This document shows positions 15,110 to 25,400 of a stretch of DNA of 64,000 nt, in pieces. A program made the position numbers and the translations under genes. Below the pieces are notes generated by a model. The model made no database searches, was not told the DNA's origin, and saw nothing but the letters and a program-made list of their open reading frames with translations. This DNA comes from Labilibaculum sp. (GTDB taxonomy: Bacteria; Bacteroidota; Bacteroidia; Bacteroidales; Marinifilaceae), in assembly GCA_016342745.1 (NCBI GenBank), contig JAEINT010000018.1:62001-126000 (forward strand), written 5' to 3'. The stretch's first letter is position 1. Every line of letters starts with the position of its first letter.

Positions 15110-18016
15110 ATGAAACAAGTTTTTTTATTCTTGCTACTCATTTGTACTTGGTTTAGCATACAAGCACAAGAACGGCCGTATATTAATTATACGACGCATT
15201 CAGGCTTACCACAAATTCAGGTTATGGCTGTTCATCAAGATCCCTCGGGGTATATTTGGGCTGGAACGAAGTCAGGAATCGTTAAGTTTAATGGTGAGAG
15301 TTTTGAACACTTCTTACCCAAGGAGAGAATTTTCAAAATCAATAGTGATTCTCAGGGGCGAGTTTACGTTAAAACTTACGATAAACTATTTAGATATGAT
15401 GGAAAAGAAATGAAGTTACTATCGACTTTCTCTGATATTTCTCGTGTATTTGTAGGAGATGATGATTATTGGCTTGTTTCAGCTAAAAATCTAATCAATT
15501 ATTCTGATTCCATAGAGATTTGTAGATTCGAAATAGGAAAAGATATAAAAGGTGCAGTCAATTCTGTTGGATATGATAAGGCAAATAAGAAGTTGCATTT
15601 CAGTTCTGAGGGATCAAAAGAGATTCATAGCTGTTGCAATGGGAAAATCAAGAAAGAAGAATTTAATACAGACTGTAAGGAGGTAAGAGCAGTAGATTTT
15701 AATGGAACAATTGCATACATCGAAGTGCTTGGAAATACTGATAGATATATTGATCCTGAATCACTAAAGGAGTTTTTTACAGTTTACAAAACCAATAACC
15801 TTGTTGATAGTATTCAGGTTAAACATTTGCCTATAAAAAGTTATTTATTTTCACATGATTATTCTTACTTCCTGTTGGATAGTGTTTTGCGTTCCAGTAC
15901 AAAAATAGATTTGAGCTTTATAAAAGCACCTTATCCTGTAATATTTGATCGTGATAATAACATTTGGTCTGGTTCAGATAATGGACTTTATCAGGTTTTT
16001 AATGGTGTAATAAAGAATTACCCACGTTCATTCATGAATGATGTGTGGACTCTGATTAAAGGTGCTGATCAAGAGTTTTATGGTGCCGTTTTTAAGGAAG
16101 CTTTGTATCGTTATGACTTTAACAATGAAACCAAAAGTGAGATTGTAGCTCCAGGACCATATAATCGAAAAGAGACAGACTATTATTATGGTGCTAGCAA
16201 AGATTCAAAAGGAGATTTATATTTCCCAACCCATTATGGATTGGTGAAATATGATTACAAGCAAACCAAGAAATTTGATACTGGAATTTCTTTAATCTCC
16301 AAGTATGATTCTCTTTCAAATCAAGTTGTTTTTGGACAAATGAATGGTCTCGGATTTATCGATGAAAACGAGAATGTTAAAATTTTAATTGATTCAAGTA
16401 AAAGATTTATTGCTTCCCATCCTTCTGCTATTGAGTTTGATGAGGATGGGAATATTTGGGTTGGAACAAAATCTAGCTTGGCAATGTGGAATCGACAAGA
16501 GGAGAGATTTACTTCAACAAAAGTGTGTCCTTCGCAAACTTTCACAGTTATTCATCGCGATAAGAGAAATAATATTTGGCTTGGCGGGAAAAATGGACTT
16601 TGGTTGTATAATGGAAAGACAAATGAGTGCAAAAGAATAGCCGAAGGAATTATAGATAATAATATTACAGATATCATTTCATCAAATAACAACTTTCTCG
16701 TAATAGGGACATCATTGGAGATTTTTGTGATGGATTTGAAGGCGTTTTTTAATGCTGGAGAATTGAAAATTAAGCTGTTTAATTTCCGTAATGGATTTTT
16801 ATCTGAAGAAGTTTGCCAGAATGGATTTCTACTAGATAGGAATTTGCTTTATGTGCCTTCTACAACATGTACTTCAGTTCTTAATCTAGACAAAATTAAT
16901 TTCGATGCGGATTTTTACGATGTGAGAATTAGCAAATTAAATGATGAGGGAATTGTATTTTCAGATACTTTGTCACGTTCGTTGTATACGGTGTGTTCCG
17001 GATGCAACGAGTTGGATTTTTCATTTGAAACCATAGGCTTTGGATTGCCTACTAGTCCAATGTTTAAATATAAACTTGATGGAGTAGACGATGAATGGAG
17101 TCCTTGGACAACAAAAGAATATGCAAACTATCGAAATCTTGCTTCGGGTAAGTACTGTTTTCATGTGATGGCTCGTCCCGGAGGAAATCCAAATTTGAGT
17201 GTGATAAAAGAAGATCATATTCATATATGCATTTCACTTCCGTTTTATAAAGAACCACGATTCTATCAACATGCATTGTTTGGATTTATTCTTTTGACTT
17301 TAATACTTGGATTTTTTGTGCATTCTCGATTCCATATCAAATTAAAAATGATTGATCGAGAAAGGAAGATAAAACTTCTTGAGATTGCTACCCTTCAAGC
17401 GCAGTTAAATCCTCATTTTATATTTAATATTCTTTCGTCGGTTCAAAATTTAATTAGCCTTCATAAACCAGAAATAGCCAATGAGTATTTGATTAAATTT
17501 TCACGATTAATTCGTTCCTACATGGAAGCATCTATTAAATCTTCGAAAGTTTTGTTGGGAGCTTCGGTTAGCAGTGAGATAAGTGTGAAAGAAGAGGTGG
17601 ATCTTTTAAGGATGTATATTGAATTGGAAAAGGTGAAACACAACAGTGAGAAATTTGATTTTAAAATTGATGTTTCTACTGATTCTCTATTGAATAGGAC
17701 TATTCCTCCAATGATATTGCAACCACTGGTCGAAAATGCCATTAAACATGGTTTGGAACCGAAAGAAGAAATGGGGTTTTTACAAATTTCTTTTTCAGAA
17801 CTTGAAGAAGGAGTAAAGTGTGTTATAAAGGATGATGGAATCGGTAGGGAAAAGTCAGAGGAATTGAAAAAGGAATCAATAAAACTATATCAGTCACGAG
17901 GAGTGGAATTAATAAATAAAAAGATAGAAATTCTGAACGATTTGGATTATCAAATTCGATTGGAATATGCCGAAACAAATGTTGGCACGGAGGTTCATGT
18001 CATATTTTCAAATTAG
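15110..18016 (+). CDS. Sensor histidine kinase, beta-propeller / Y_Y_Y / LytS-type kinase
   Basis: A membrane sensor of 968 residues. It has a signal peptide (cut after IQAQ); a large periplasmic region with two-component beta-propeller (Reg_prop) repeats such as GYIWAGTKSGIVKFNG, NIWSGSDNGLYQ, NIWVGTKSSL and NIWLGGKNGLWLYNG; a Y_Y_Y domain (YKLDGVDDEWSPW ... NLASGKYCFHV, about 650-700); one membrane segment (FGFILLTLILGFFV, about 725-745); and a short coiled region. The kinase is of the LytS/His_kinase type, with the phospho-accepting His769 in LNPHFIFN and an ATPase domain with PLVENAIKHG and DDGIG motifs. It therefore partners a separate LytTR regulator, encoded 6 bases downstream. The architecture resembles Bacteroides hybrid systems that sense glycans, but with no fused receiver or AraC domain. 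Ligand unknown. Confidence 0.88.
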   Translation: MKQVFLFLLLICTWFSIQAQERPYINYTTHSGLPQIQVMAVHQDPSGYIWAGTKSGIVKFNGESFEHFLPKERIFKINSDSQGRVYVKTYDKLFRYDGKEMKLLSTFSDISRVFVGDDDYWLVSAKNLINYSDSIEICRFEIGKDIKGAVNSVGYDKANKKLHFSSEGSKEIHSCCNGKIKKEEFNTDCKEVRAVDFNGTIAYIEVLGNTDRYIDPESLKEFFTVYKTNNLVDSIQVKHLPIKSYLFSHDYSYFLLDSVLRSSTKIDLSFIKAPYPVIFDRDNNIWSGSDNGLYQVFNGVIKNYPRSFMNDVWTLIKGADQEFYGAVFKEALYRYDFNNETKSEIVAPGPYNRKETDYYYGASKDSKGDLYFPTHYGLVKYDYKQTKKFDTGISLISKYDSLSNQVVFGQMNGLGFIDENENVKILIDSSKRFIASHPSAIEFDEDGNIWVGTKSSLAMWNRQEERFTSTKVCPSQTFTVIHRDKRNNIWLGGKNGLWLYNGKTNECKRIAEGIIDNNITDIISSNNNFLVIGTSLEIFVMDLKAFFNAGELKIKLFNFRNGFLSEEVCQNGFLLDRNLLYVPSTTCTSVLNLDKINFDADFYDVRISKLNDEGIVFSDTLSRSLYTVCSGCNELDFSFETIGFGLPTSPMFKYKLDGVDDEWSPWTTKEYANYRNLASGKYCFHVMARPGGNPNLSVIKEDHIHICISLPFYKEPRFYQHALFGFILLTLILGFFVHSRFHIKLKMIDRERKIKLLEIATLQAQLNPHFIFNILSSVQNLISLHKPEIANEYLIKFSRLIRSYMEASIKSSKVLLGASVSSEISVKEEVDLLRMYIELEKVKHNSEKFDFKIDVSTDSLLNRTIPPMILQPLVENAIKHGLEPKEEMGFLQISFSELEEGVKCVIKDDGIGREKSEELKKESIKLYQSRGVELINKKIEILNDLDYQIRLEYAETNVGTEVHVIFSN

Positions 18017-18022
18017 TCAATT

Positions 18023-18859
18023 ATGCAAGAAGTATATTCAGCATTAGTAGTGGAGGATGTCAAAGATACATCGACCTATATTCGACAGAGAATAGAGAAA
18101 CTGTGTCCATCGATCAAAAGTATTCAGCAAGCTTTTAGCATTGATGAGGCCTACGATAAGATAATTGTGGAACATTTTGATATTATTTTTTTAGATATAC
18201 AATTACCTAAGGGGACTGGATTCGATTTGTTACGAAAATTGTCCGAGGAGGGGAAAATTGATTTCGAAATCATTTTCATAACTGGGGAAAGTGCCAAAGA
18301 ATTCACTTTGAGAGCGATTAAGTATTCTGCGCTTGATTTTCTTTATAAGCCATTGGATGATAATGATTTGATTATGGCAGTTAACAAAGCATGTGACAAG
18401 CTGAAAACGCAATATTTTAATCGGCAAATAAAATTGTTGTTGGATAGAGTTGGTGGAGATAATTTGAATAAAACCAATAAGATTGCCTTGCATCTGCACA
18501 ATGGAATTGTTGAGTTTGTAAATGTTGATGAGATAAAATACCTCGAAGCTGACGGTGTTGTAGCTTATGTTTTCTTGAGCAATGGAGATAGACTTACAAC
18601 AACTCGAAACCTGGGTTATTACAAAGAAATGCTGATGATGGATTACAATTTTTATCCAATTAGCAACAGTTTATTGGTGAACCAGGAATACATACTTCGT
18701 TACAATCATAAAGAATTGGAACTTACGCTAAACGATGGGACAAGTCTGTTTGCCTCCAAACGATTTGGTAAGAGTTTTAAAGATACTTTTACACAAAAAA
18801 ACAATGGTTCAAGTGTTTTTAAAAGTATTACACAATTTTGGAAAAGGATACTCGAATAA
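18023..18859 (+). CDS. LytTR-family response regulator
   Basis: A response regulator of 278 residues. The receiver domain covers about residues 5-125, with acidic residues Glu11 and Asp12, phospho-acceptor Asp58 in IIFLDIQLPKGTG, Thr87 and Lys109 in LYKP. A LytTR DNA-binding domain follows (about 150-260), with EIKYLEADGVVAYVFL, TTRNLGYY and NSLLVNQEYI signatures. It starts 6 bases after the kinase gene, so the two are cotranscribed and are almost certainly a pair. LytTR proteins bind short direct repeats; the repeats at 14922-14951 and 15004-15032 are the obvious candidate sites, which would give control of the beta-helix gene and of its own operon. About 20 basic residues follow the DNA-binding domain. 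Confidence 0.92.
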   Translation: MQEVYSALVVEDVKDTSTYIRQRIEKLCPSIKSIQQAFSIDEAYDKIIVEHFDIIFLDIQLPKGTGFDLLRKLSEEGKIDFEIIFITGESAKEFTLRAIKYSALDFLYKPLDDNDLIMAVNKACDKLKTQYFNRQIKLLLDRVGGDNLNKTNKIALHLHNGIVEFVNVDEIKYLEADGVVAYVFLSNGDRLTTTRNLGYYKEMLMMDYNFYPISNSLLVNQEYILRYNHKELELTLNDGTSLFASKRFGKSFKDTFTQKNNGSSVFKSITQFWKRILE

Positions 18860-18872
18860 ATATCTACTGAAT

Positions 18873-19454
18873 TTATTTAAAGATTTTAGATTCTATTAAT
18901 TCACTGTCTTCTTTTGCTTCGATCTTTATTTTCACATCTTTTAATTGGTGAATTACAAGTAGGTTTCCTTTTGGTAAACGATGAATTTCTTCATTTGTAT
19001 GAACAAGAACGGCTCCTGTTAAGATGTATAAAACGAGGTGTTCAATAGTGTCTTCTATTTGGCATTGAACTTTTTCTTTAGCTGCAATAGAAATGGCTGT
19101 TAATTCTCCATTTGTATTTCCTCTTGTCATTAAATTAAAATCGACACACTTTCCAATCGATGAGGTTTTCCAATCTCCTTCAAAACTATCAATATCGAAT
19201 TTAGCGAGTTTTTTACGATATTGATTTTCATGAGTGATCTCTATTTCTCCCTCTAGAATCATTAATTTTCGTGATATACCTGGCAATGAAGTAAAATTTG
19301 ATTTTTCAACTTCAACTGTTGCTGTACTTAATCTAAAATCAAAATTTCCTTGTTTATAATCAGAATTTGGAGGATAAATTAGTAGTTCAGTGCTAGTTCC
19401 ACCCGACCACTTAATGGTATCAAAATTGTTAGGAGTAATGATTGAATATTGCAT
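18873..19454 (-). CDS. HutD/Ves family cupin protein
   Basis: A 193-residue protein of the HutD/Ves family, a bicupin-like fold found next to histidine-use genes in some bacteria and otherwise of uncertain role. The N-terminus KWSGGTSTELLIYPP, the strand FDFRLSTATVEVEKSNFTSLPG and the following RKLMILEGEIEI are the family signatures. The central KCVDFNLMTRG block (about residues 103-113) is also typical. It has no signal peptide. Its 3' end lies 13 bases from the convergent LytTR regulator, and no hut genes are near, so a link to histidine breakdown is not supported here. It is a single-gene unit; the next gene upstream on the strand ends well away. Confidence 0.75.
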   Translation of the reverse strand: MQYSIITPNNFDTIKWSGGTSTELLIYPPNSDYKQGNFDFRLSTATVEVEKSNFTSLPGISRKLMILEGEIEITHENQYRKKLAKFDIDSFEGDWKTSSIGKCVDFNLMTRGNTNGELTAISIAAKEKVQCQIEDTIEHLVLYILTGAVLVHTNEEIHRLPKGNLLVIHQLKDVKIKIEAKEDSELIESKIFK

Positions 19455-19524
19455 TTGTTGGTGTTTTGAAAAAGTATTCCAAATCTACTATAATCCATGA
19501 AAAGTGAAGTGATTTTTTAGATAG

Positions 19525-19562
19525 AAAAAAAGGGAATCCATCATAATTTGACAGATTCCCTT
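19525..19562 (-). terminator. Terminator of the S9 peptidase gene
   Basis: AGGGAATC (19531-19538) pairs with GATTCCCT (19554-19561). On the - strand a T-run follows (AAAAAAA at 19525-19531 on +). It lies 27 bases after the stop of the gene ending at 19589. Confidence 0.8.
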
Positions 19563-19588
19563 AGTATGTGTTTTTTTAGATTTAAGAA

Positions 19589-22009
19589 TTATTCATCTTC
19601 TCGATTTTTCACATGTTTTTCAAGCCATTGATCTTGTTCCCATAGCAAGTGTAATATGCTTTCTTTGGCTCGATAACTATGACTTTCTTTAGGAAACATT
19701 ACCAAACGAACATTTGCTCCTAATCCTTTAAGAGCATTAAAATAGCGCTCACTTTGCATTGGGTAGGTTCCCGAATTATTATCTGCTTCACCGTGAATAA
19801 GAAGCAAAGGAGATTTCATTTTGTCTGCGTGCATAAAAGGAGACATGTTGTAATATACCTCTGGAGCATCCCAATAAGAGCGTTCTTCACTTTGAAAACC
19901 AAAAGGTGTTAAGGTTCTGTTATAAGCTCCGCTTCGCGCAATTCCTGCAGCAAATAAATCAGAATGACTAAGTAGGTTTGCTACCATAAATGCACCATAA
20001 GAGTGACCACCAACAGCAACTTTATTTCTATCAATATATCCTAAAGCTTCAACAGCATCAATAGCGGCTTTTGCATTTGAAACTAATTGCTTTCGGAAAG
20101 AGTCATTAGGTTCTGTTTCACCTTCGCCAACAATTGGGAAAGAGGCATCGTCAAGTACAACATATCCTTTTGTTACCCAATAAATTGGGGATGCCCAATA
20201 TGGATATGTGAATTCATTTGGATTCTGTGTGTTCTGAGAAGCACTGGCTTTATCCTTAAATTCTTCAGGATAGGCCCACAAAATCATTGGCATTTTTTCT
20301 TTCTTATTTAGGTCATATCCAACTGGTAGATATAAAGTTCCAGATAATTCCAGCCCATCTTCACGTTTGTAGTTTAATACTTCTTTATGAACGTTTTGGA
20401 TGCTTTTAAAAGGATTTTTGAAGGTGGTTAGTTGTTTTAAATCTTCCTTTTTTAAATTTCTGAAATAGTAGTTAGGGTAATCTGTTTTCGACTCAATTCG
20501 CACTAATAGTTTGTTGTTTTTAGGATCAAAATCTCTTAAATCCTCAATTTTATCATCATAAGTTGATTGGTATAAGCGCTCTTTCTTTTCGGTCGTCAGG
20601 CTCATTTTATCAACAAATGGATATTGACCTTTATCCGAGTATCCTTCACCAATTAAGAATACATTATCACCTTCTAAAGCCAAAACGTAATTTCCATATT
20701 TATTTCTTTTGGTAACGAAACTTCCCGGATCATTATACCTGTCTTGGTAATTTCTATCAGAAATGATTTTAGTTTCCTGCTTGCTATCTGATGGGTTAAA
20801 TAGGTAGGCTTTTGTATTTCTAGTATTCCACCAATAATCCATTGCAATGGCAGTGTTGTCGTTTGCCCAATTGATGGTGTAAAAGCGATTAATGGTTTTT
20901 AGAATACTTTTCGGCTCTCCATTAAAAGGTGCTTCAAGCTCAAAAACTTCATCTCGAAAATCAACTTTTTTCTCTGGATCTCCATCGTCAAGAGCAACTA
21001 CAAAAGTTAAAGTAGCAGCTTTGTCATCACGCCAATCTAAATTTCTTCTGCCAGTGCGTTCTGCCATAAATCCTTTCGGAAGCTCTTCAATTAAAGGAAC
21101 TTCCAATACGGTTTCTATTTTCTTCGCATCTTTAGAATATATTGTCGTTTTTGATGGGAACCTGCGGTAAGGAACAATATAAGAAAATGGTTTTTCAACA
21201 GTATTTACCATTACGTATTCGCCATCAGGAGAAAAACTAATGCTGCTATACATTGCTGCATCTAGCCATTTATTTTTCTGCCCATTAATATTCACCTTGT
21301 AAAGTTCCGAATGAGCCAGTTGTTCAAAATTATACTCGTCATTCTTATTTTTAAGCAGATCTTGATATGTTCTGTTTTGTGCCTTACTTCCTTCATTTAC
21401 TGAAATGGTTGGCCCAGTTGGAATCGAACTTTTTGTATCGATTAGGTCTTTTTTATCCTTAGAAATCATCTTAACTAAAACAGATTCGCTATCCTCAAAC
21501 CAATTAATTACATCGCGCATGTTTGCATTAACATTTGCCTCGGTTAGTTTTTTAGCTTCTGATTTTTTCATATCAACAAACCAAATTTCAACACCACTTA
21601 AGGTGGTATGAGTAAAGGCAATTTTCTTCTGATCTGGTGACCAAGAAAAGTTGGCTAAACGTGGATTATCAGGAAGCCCTTTAACCTCCACAGGCTGTTT
21701 GTCTTTATTTTTAAGGTTAATAATTTTTAAGTTGTTGTAATAATTGGTTCGACTTCCAATATTCGTTTTTGGATTAATTCGTAAGCCTCCCAAGCGCATT
21801 TCTTCCTCCGAAAGTTCAGCTATGCTTTTGTACGAATCACGGTAACGTAATAGCATAAATTCTTTACTTTCATCAATTAATACAGAAGGTGCTACCTGAA
21901 CATCTACAAGGTCAAGTATTTCTGCTGATGGTTTTTGATAACCTAAATTTTCCTGTGCATTGGCACTTGAAAAAGCTAGGAGGATTAGCAAATACATTAG
22001 TCGTTTCAT
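19589..22009 (-). CDS. Prolyl oligopeptidase family (S9) peptidase, exported
   Basis: A peptidase of 806 residues with a signal peptide (MKRLMYLLILLAFSSANAQ). A beta-propeller domain (about 30-530, with TolB-like blades such as NFSWSPDQKKIAFTH) is followed by an alpha/beta-hydrolase domain. The catalytic serine lies in GGHSYGAFM, the aspartate in LLIHGEADNNSG and the histidine in PKESHSYR, in the correct order and spacing for S9. The closest kin are periplasmic acylaminoacyl-peptidase or DPP-like enzymes of Bacteroidota that cut short peptides. The tricorn-like protease gene lies upstream on the same strand but is separated by 482 bases containing hairpins, so the two are probably independent units with a shared theme of peptide breakdown. 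Confidence 0.9.
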   Translation of the reverse strand: MKRLMYLLILLAFSSANAQENLGYQKPSAEILDLVDVQVAPSVLIDESKEFMLLRYRDSYKSIAELSEEEMRLGGLRINPKTNIGSRTNYYNNLKIINLKNKDKQPVEVKGLPDNPRLANFSWSPDQKKIAFTHTTLSGVEIWFVDMKKSEAKKLTEANVNANMRDVINWFEDSESVLVKMISKDKKDLIDTKSSIPTGPTISVNEGSKAQNRTYQDLLKNKNDEYNFEQLAHSELYKVNINGQKNKWLDAAMYSSISFSPDGEYVMVNTVEKPFSYIVPYRRFPSKTTIYSKDAKKIETVLEVPLIEELPKGFMAERTGRRNLDWRDDKAATLTFVVALDDGDPEKKVDFRDEVFELEAPFNGEPKSILKTINRFYTINWANDNTAIAMDYWWNTRNTKAYLFNPSDSKQETKIISDRNYQDRYNDPGSFVTKRNKYGNYVLALEGDNVFLIGEGYSDKGQYPFVDKMSLTTEKKERLYQSTYDDKIEDLRDFDPKNNKLLVRIESKTDYPNYYFRNLKKEDLKQLTTFKNPFKSIQNVHKEVLNYKREDGLELSGTLYLPVGYDLNKKEKMPMILWAYPEEFKDKASASQNTQNPNEFTYPYWASPIYWVTKGYVVLDDASFPIVGEGETEPNDSFRKQLVSNAKAAIDAVEALGYIDRNKVAVGGHSYGAFMVANLLSHSDLFAAGIARSGAYNRTLTPFGFQSEERSYWDAPEVYYNMSPFMHADKMKSPLLLIHGEADNNSGTYPMQSERYFNALKGLGANVRLVMFPKESHSYRAKESILHLLWEQDQWLEKHVKNREDE

Positions 22010-22072
22010 AATTTAATTTTTATGTTCCAATTTAACACTGTTTGTATTTAAAGTCAATTTTTTATAAAAAAT

Positions 22073-22113
22073 GCCGAAAACTACATCGGCCCCTATTCCG
22101 TGTAATTTTCGGC
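22073..22113 (-). terminator. Long hairpin, possible - strand terminator or 5'-leader element
   Basis: GCCGAAAA (22073-22080) pairs perfectly with TTTTCGGC (22106-22113). Inside, TACA (22082-22085) pairs with TGTA (22101-22104) and CGG with CCG, giving about 15 pairs around a small loop with one mismatch and one bulge. On the - strand a T-run follows (AAAAAAT before it on +), as in a terminator. But it lies nearly 400 bases past the tricorn gene and only 64 bases before the S9 start, so it could also be an attenuator in the S9 leader. Confidence 0.5.
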
Positions 22114-22288
22114 AAAAATTATCTGCTCAATTTTCATAAATATGAATAATAAACAGCTGCTTGACCATACTTGTAAGAAAATAAGTTGCCAAGCTATTAT
22201 TCCGATGGCTAGTAGGTAAATTTAACATGCATGGAATATTTTTATAGTTTCTTTTGTTGTGGTTTAATAGCAAATATCATACCAATAA

Positions 22289-22348
22289 AATGAGAACAAA
22301 GCTCAATTCAATTGAGGTGATCAAAGGAGGGTTGAGCTCCGTCTCATT
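22289..22348. ncRNA. Nested inverted repeat, candidate structured RNA
   Basis: AATGAGA (22289-22295) pairs with TCTCATT (22342-22348). Within it GCTCAA (22301-22306) pairs with TTGAGC (22332-22337). The inner left arm can pair instead with TTGAG at 22312-22316, giving two alternative folds. The segment contains AAAGGAGGG (22324-22331), a ribosome-site-like string that would be single-stranded in one fold and constrained in the other, but no ORF follows it. Weakly supported as a small RNA or mRNA element. Confidence 0.3.
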
Positions 22349-22491
22349 TACACTTAATTGTCCAGTTAATGTTGTAGTTGTTATCTGGCTCTAGTTGTTG
22401 TCATCTAAAAAAAATAGTCAATGTGTGTGTACCTGCCAAACACATCTCCATAAAAGAAGAAGTGTTTGATTGCAGAATCTTTATAAACAGA

Positions 22492-25400
22492 CTATTTCTT
22501 ATCAATTTCGTTTAGTAGATGCTCAACTGCTTTTATAAGCTGTTGATCATCTCCTTTGGTTACAACTTCATAATCGTTTGTAACTCTAATATCTGGTTCA
22601 ATTTGCTGATTCTCGATGTAATTCCCTTTTGTGTCTTTAACACCAACCATTGGCATTCCAAAGTACAAGCTTTGATCTTGCAATGTTTCCCACCAAACAG
22701 CTGTCATCGTTCCAGGAACAGGCATACCAATCAGTTTTCCTATTTTTAAAGTCTGGTATGCATAAGGAAATGCACAAGCATCAGAATAGTTACTTTCGCT
22801 AATCAAAACAGCAGATGGTTTCTTCCATTTGTACATAGGTTCAGTTCCAAAATCTTGACCTCTTGGAGATAAAGTTGAGTAAACTTCACCGCTTAATAAA
22901 GTCACTAAATCATCGTGAAGCCAGCCGCCTCCGTTAAATCTGGTATCGACTACAATTGCCTCATGTGTTCCATATTTGCCAAGCATATCCGAATATACTT
23001 TTCGGTAACTTGGAGAATTCATTCCTTTCACGTGAACGTAGCCAATTCTTCCATTCGAAAGACGCTTTACTTCTTCAGCTCTATTTTTCACCCAACGCTC
23101 ATATAATAAAGTATTCACACTTGATACAGGTTTAACAACTTCTTCCCATCGTTCTTTTGTGTACGGACTGTAAAGGTTTAGCAATACTTTTTTACCTGCT
23201 TTGTGATTTAATAGTGGGTAATGACTTTTGTCTTTAGTGATAGCGATGCCATCAATTTTTTCGATAATTACGCCAACTTTAATTTTAGAATCAGCCTTGC
23301 TAAGCGGACCCTTATCTAAAACTTCAGCAATTCGTAAGCCATCACCTTCGTAATTCCAGTCGAAAAATGCTCCTAGTTTCGCAGTATTGTCAGCATTGCT
23401 TGCTCTGAAGCGATAGCCAGAACCTGTGTGAGAGGCATTTAGTTCACCTAGTAATTCACTTAGCATTTCTGAGAAATCGTGATTGTTGTTGATGTAAGGT
23501 AAGAAGCGTTTGTATTCAGCTTTGTAAAAATCCCAATCCAATTGATGCATTTCAGGATCGTAAAATTTTCTTAGCATGGTACGCCAAACGTGCTCAAATA
23601 AATATTCTCTTTCTTTGGCCTTATCCAAATACATTTCGGCAGTGTAACTAATATTCTTTCGTTTGTTTGTTGCTACATCTACTTTTATTATACTTTTGCC
23701 CGACATTAAAAATAGGTTTTTTGCATCCTTGTCGAATTGCATAGCGCCACCGCCACCTTTTAAATCAAGAACCTTTTTGGTTTCTTTCTTTTCAAGATCG
23801 TTAACCCAAAGATCATAACCATCCTCAAATTTACTTAGGTAGAATAATTTTTTTCCATCAGGTGTAATAATTGCATCCGATAGGTTCGAAGGATTAATTG
23901 TTAGGCAGATTTGACGATCTTCCAAACCAGAAAATTCGATATTCAAATCTTTCTCTTCTTCATCTTCCTTTTTATCCTTCTTGTCTTTTTTGCCTTTCTT
24001 ATCTTTTTTAGAAGATTCCTCTTCTTTTTCACTTTCCTTTTTCGCTTTTTCTTCTTCCTCAATCAGCTCTTTTTCTTCTTTCGAAAGTTTGAAATCATCA
24101 AATGCTTTTTGATTAAAGAATTGTATGTAAACATCCGATTGTGAGCCCCAACTACCATGACTTCTGTAGCCTCGTTTGTCAGTATCCCAAATCATTGCAT
24201 TTCCTTTGAGAGACCATTTGGCATTTGAATCGCTGTATCCACTTTGGGTAAGGTTTACCATTTTTTTATTTCCTTGTGCATCAACTAAAGCCACATCTGG
24301 CATAAAAATGGTGTGAGGATAAAAGTCAACCAAGAACCATTTGCCATCATTAGACCAATCGTAATGTTGATCTCCATCAGAATAAGAGTAGTTGTATTTT
24401 TTGCCAAGTATTTCTCTTACGTTTTTAGATTCTAGATTGATCACTTTAAGGATAACACGTTCCTCTAAAAAGGCAACTTCTTTTCCGTCTGGAGAATATT
24501 TTGGTTGATATGTTTCTGCTTCTGTTTCTAGAAGAGCTTCTTCTTTAAGCATAATTGCGCTTGAGAACTGAGTTTCACCTTCACGAACTAGCTTTGTCTG
24601 ATATAAATTCCAACTGCCATTTCTTTCCGATGCATAAAGCAAAGCTTTTCCATCAGGGCTAAAACTTACCGATCTTTCTTGTTCAGGCGTATTGGTAATT
24701 CGTTTTGTTGTTCCGTATTCTACAGAAGTAACAAATACTTCACCTCGAACAACGAAAGCAACTTCTTTTCCATTTGGTGAAACACTCATTTCTCTAGCAC
24801 CACTTCTTAATTTTTCGAAGCTTACTGCATTTTCTTTATTGTCTGTAGCAACACTAACAGCTAATTTTACTGGATCTTCACCCTCTTTTTGCGTGTAGAT
24901 TTCCCCATTCCAAAAATAGCAAAGTGTGTTGTTTTCAGAAATGCTTAGGAAACGAACAGGATGTTTTTCAAAACTACTTATTTGTTTTAACTGAGATTTG
25001 TTGTTTACAGGAGCCTTCCAAACATTAAAACTTCCACTCTTTTCCGATAAATAGAAAATCGCATCGTTCGCAGCATTAAAAACAGGGTAAAGATCTTCAC
25101 CTTTAAAGGTTGAAAACATGCTGTGTTTTTTATTTTTCACATCGTATAACCAAATGTCTCGTGTAACTGCCGAGGTGTGATGTTTTCTCCAATGATCTTC
25201 ATATCCTTTGCTGTCTCTATAAAGAAGCAAATCCATGTTTTTATTGTACTTAGCATCCAATGCTGGTGTCGTTAAAACTTGAGTAGTTTTACCTCCAGCA
25301 ACAGGAACGCTATACAATTCAGGAAGTACTCCAGAAGGAAACATTGCATTCTTAGAATCATCGCTTATCGATGATGAAAATAAAATGTTTTGCCCATCAG

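Larger units (their letters stand above)
22010..22491. other. 482-base spacer with two structured inverted repeats, no ORF
   Basis: No coding frame of note is seen on either strand. Two structures stand out: a long imperfect hairpin at 22073-22113 and a nested one at 22289-22348 (both listed separately). The rest is AT-rich with no recognised promoter. It must contain the promoter of the S9 peptidase gene and the 3' end of the tricorn transcript, and could hold a small RNA. Confidence 0.6.

Noticed and set aside
18855-18885. AATAAAT/ATTTATT inverted repeat between the convergent LytTR and HutD genes
   Set aside because: The stem is all A-T, lies across the HutD stop and has no clear T-run, so it is too weak to call a terminator.
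23911-24144. + strand frame rich in Phe/Leu inside the tricorn gene
   Set aside because: It is the complement of the Glu/Lys-rich insertion, which reads as poly-Phe/Leu in the opposite frame; not a membrane protein gene.
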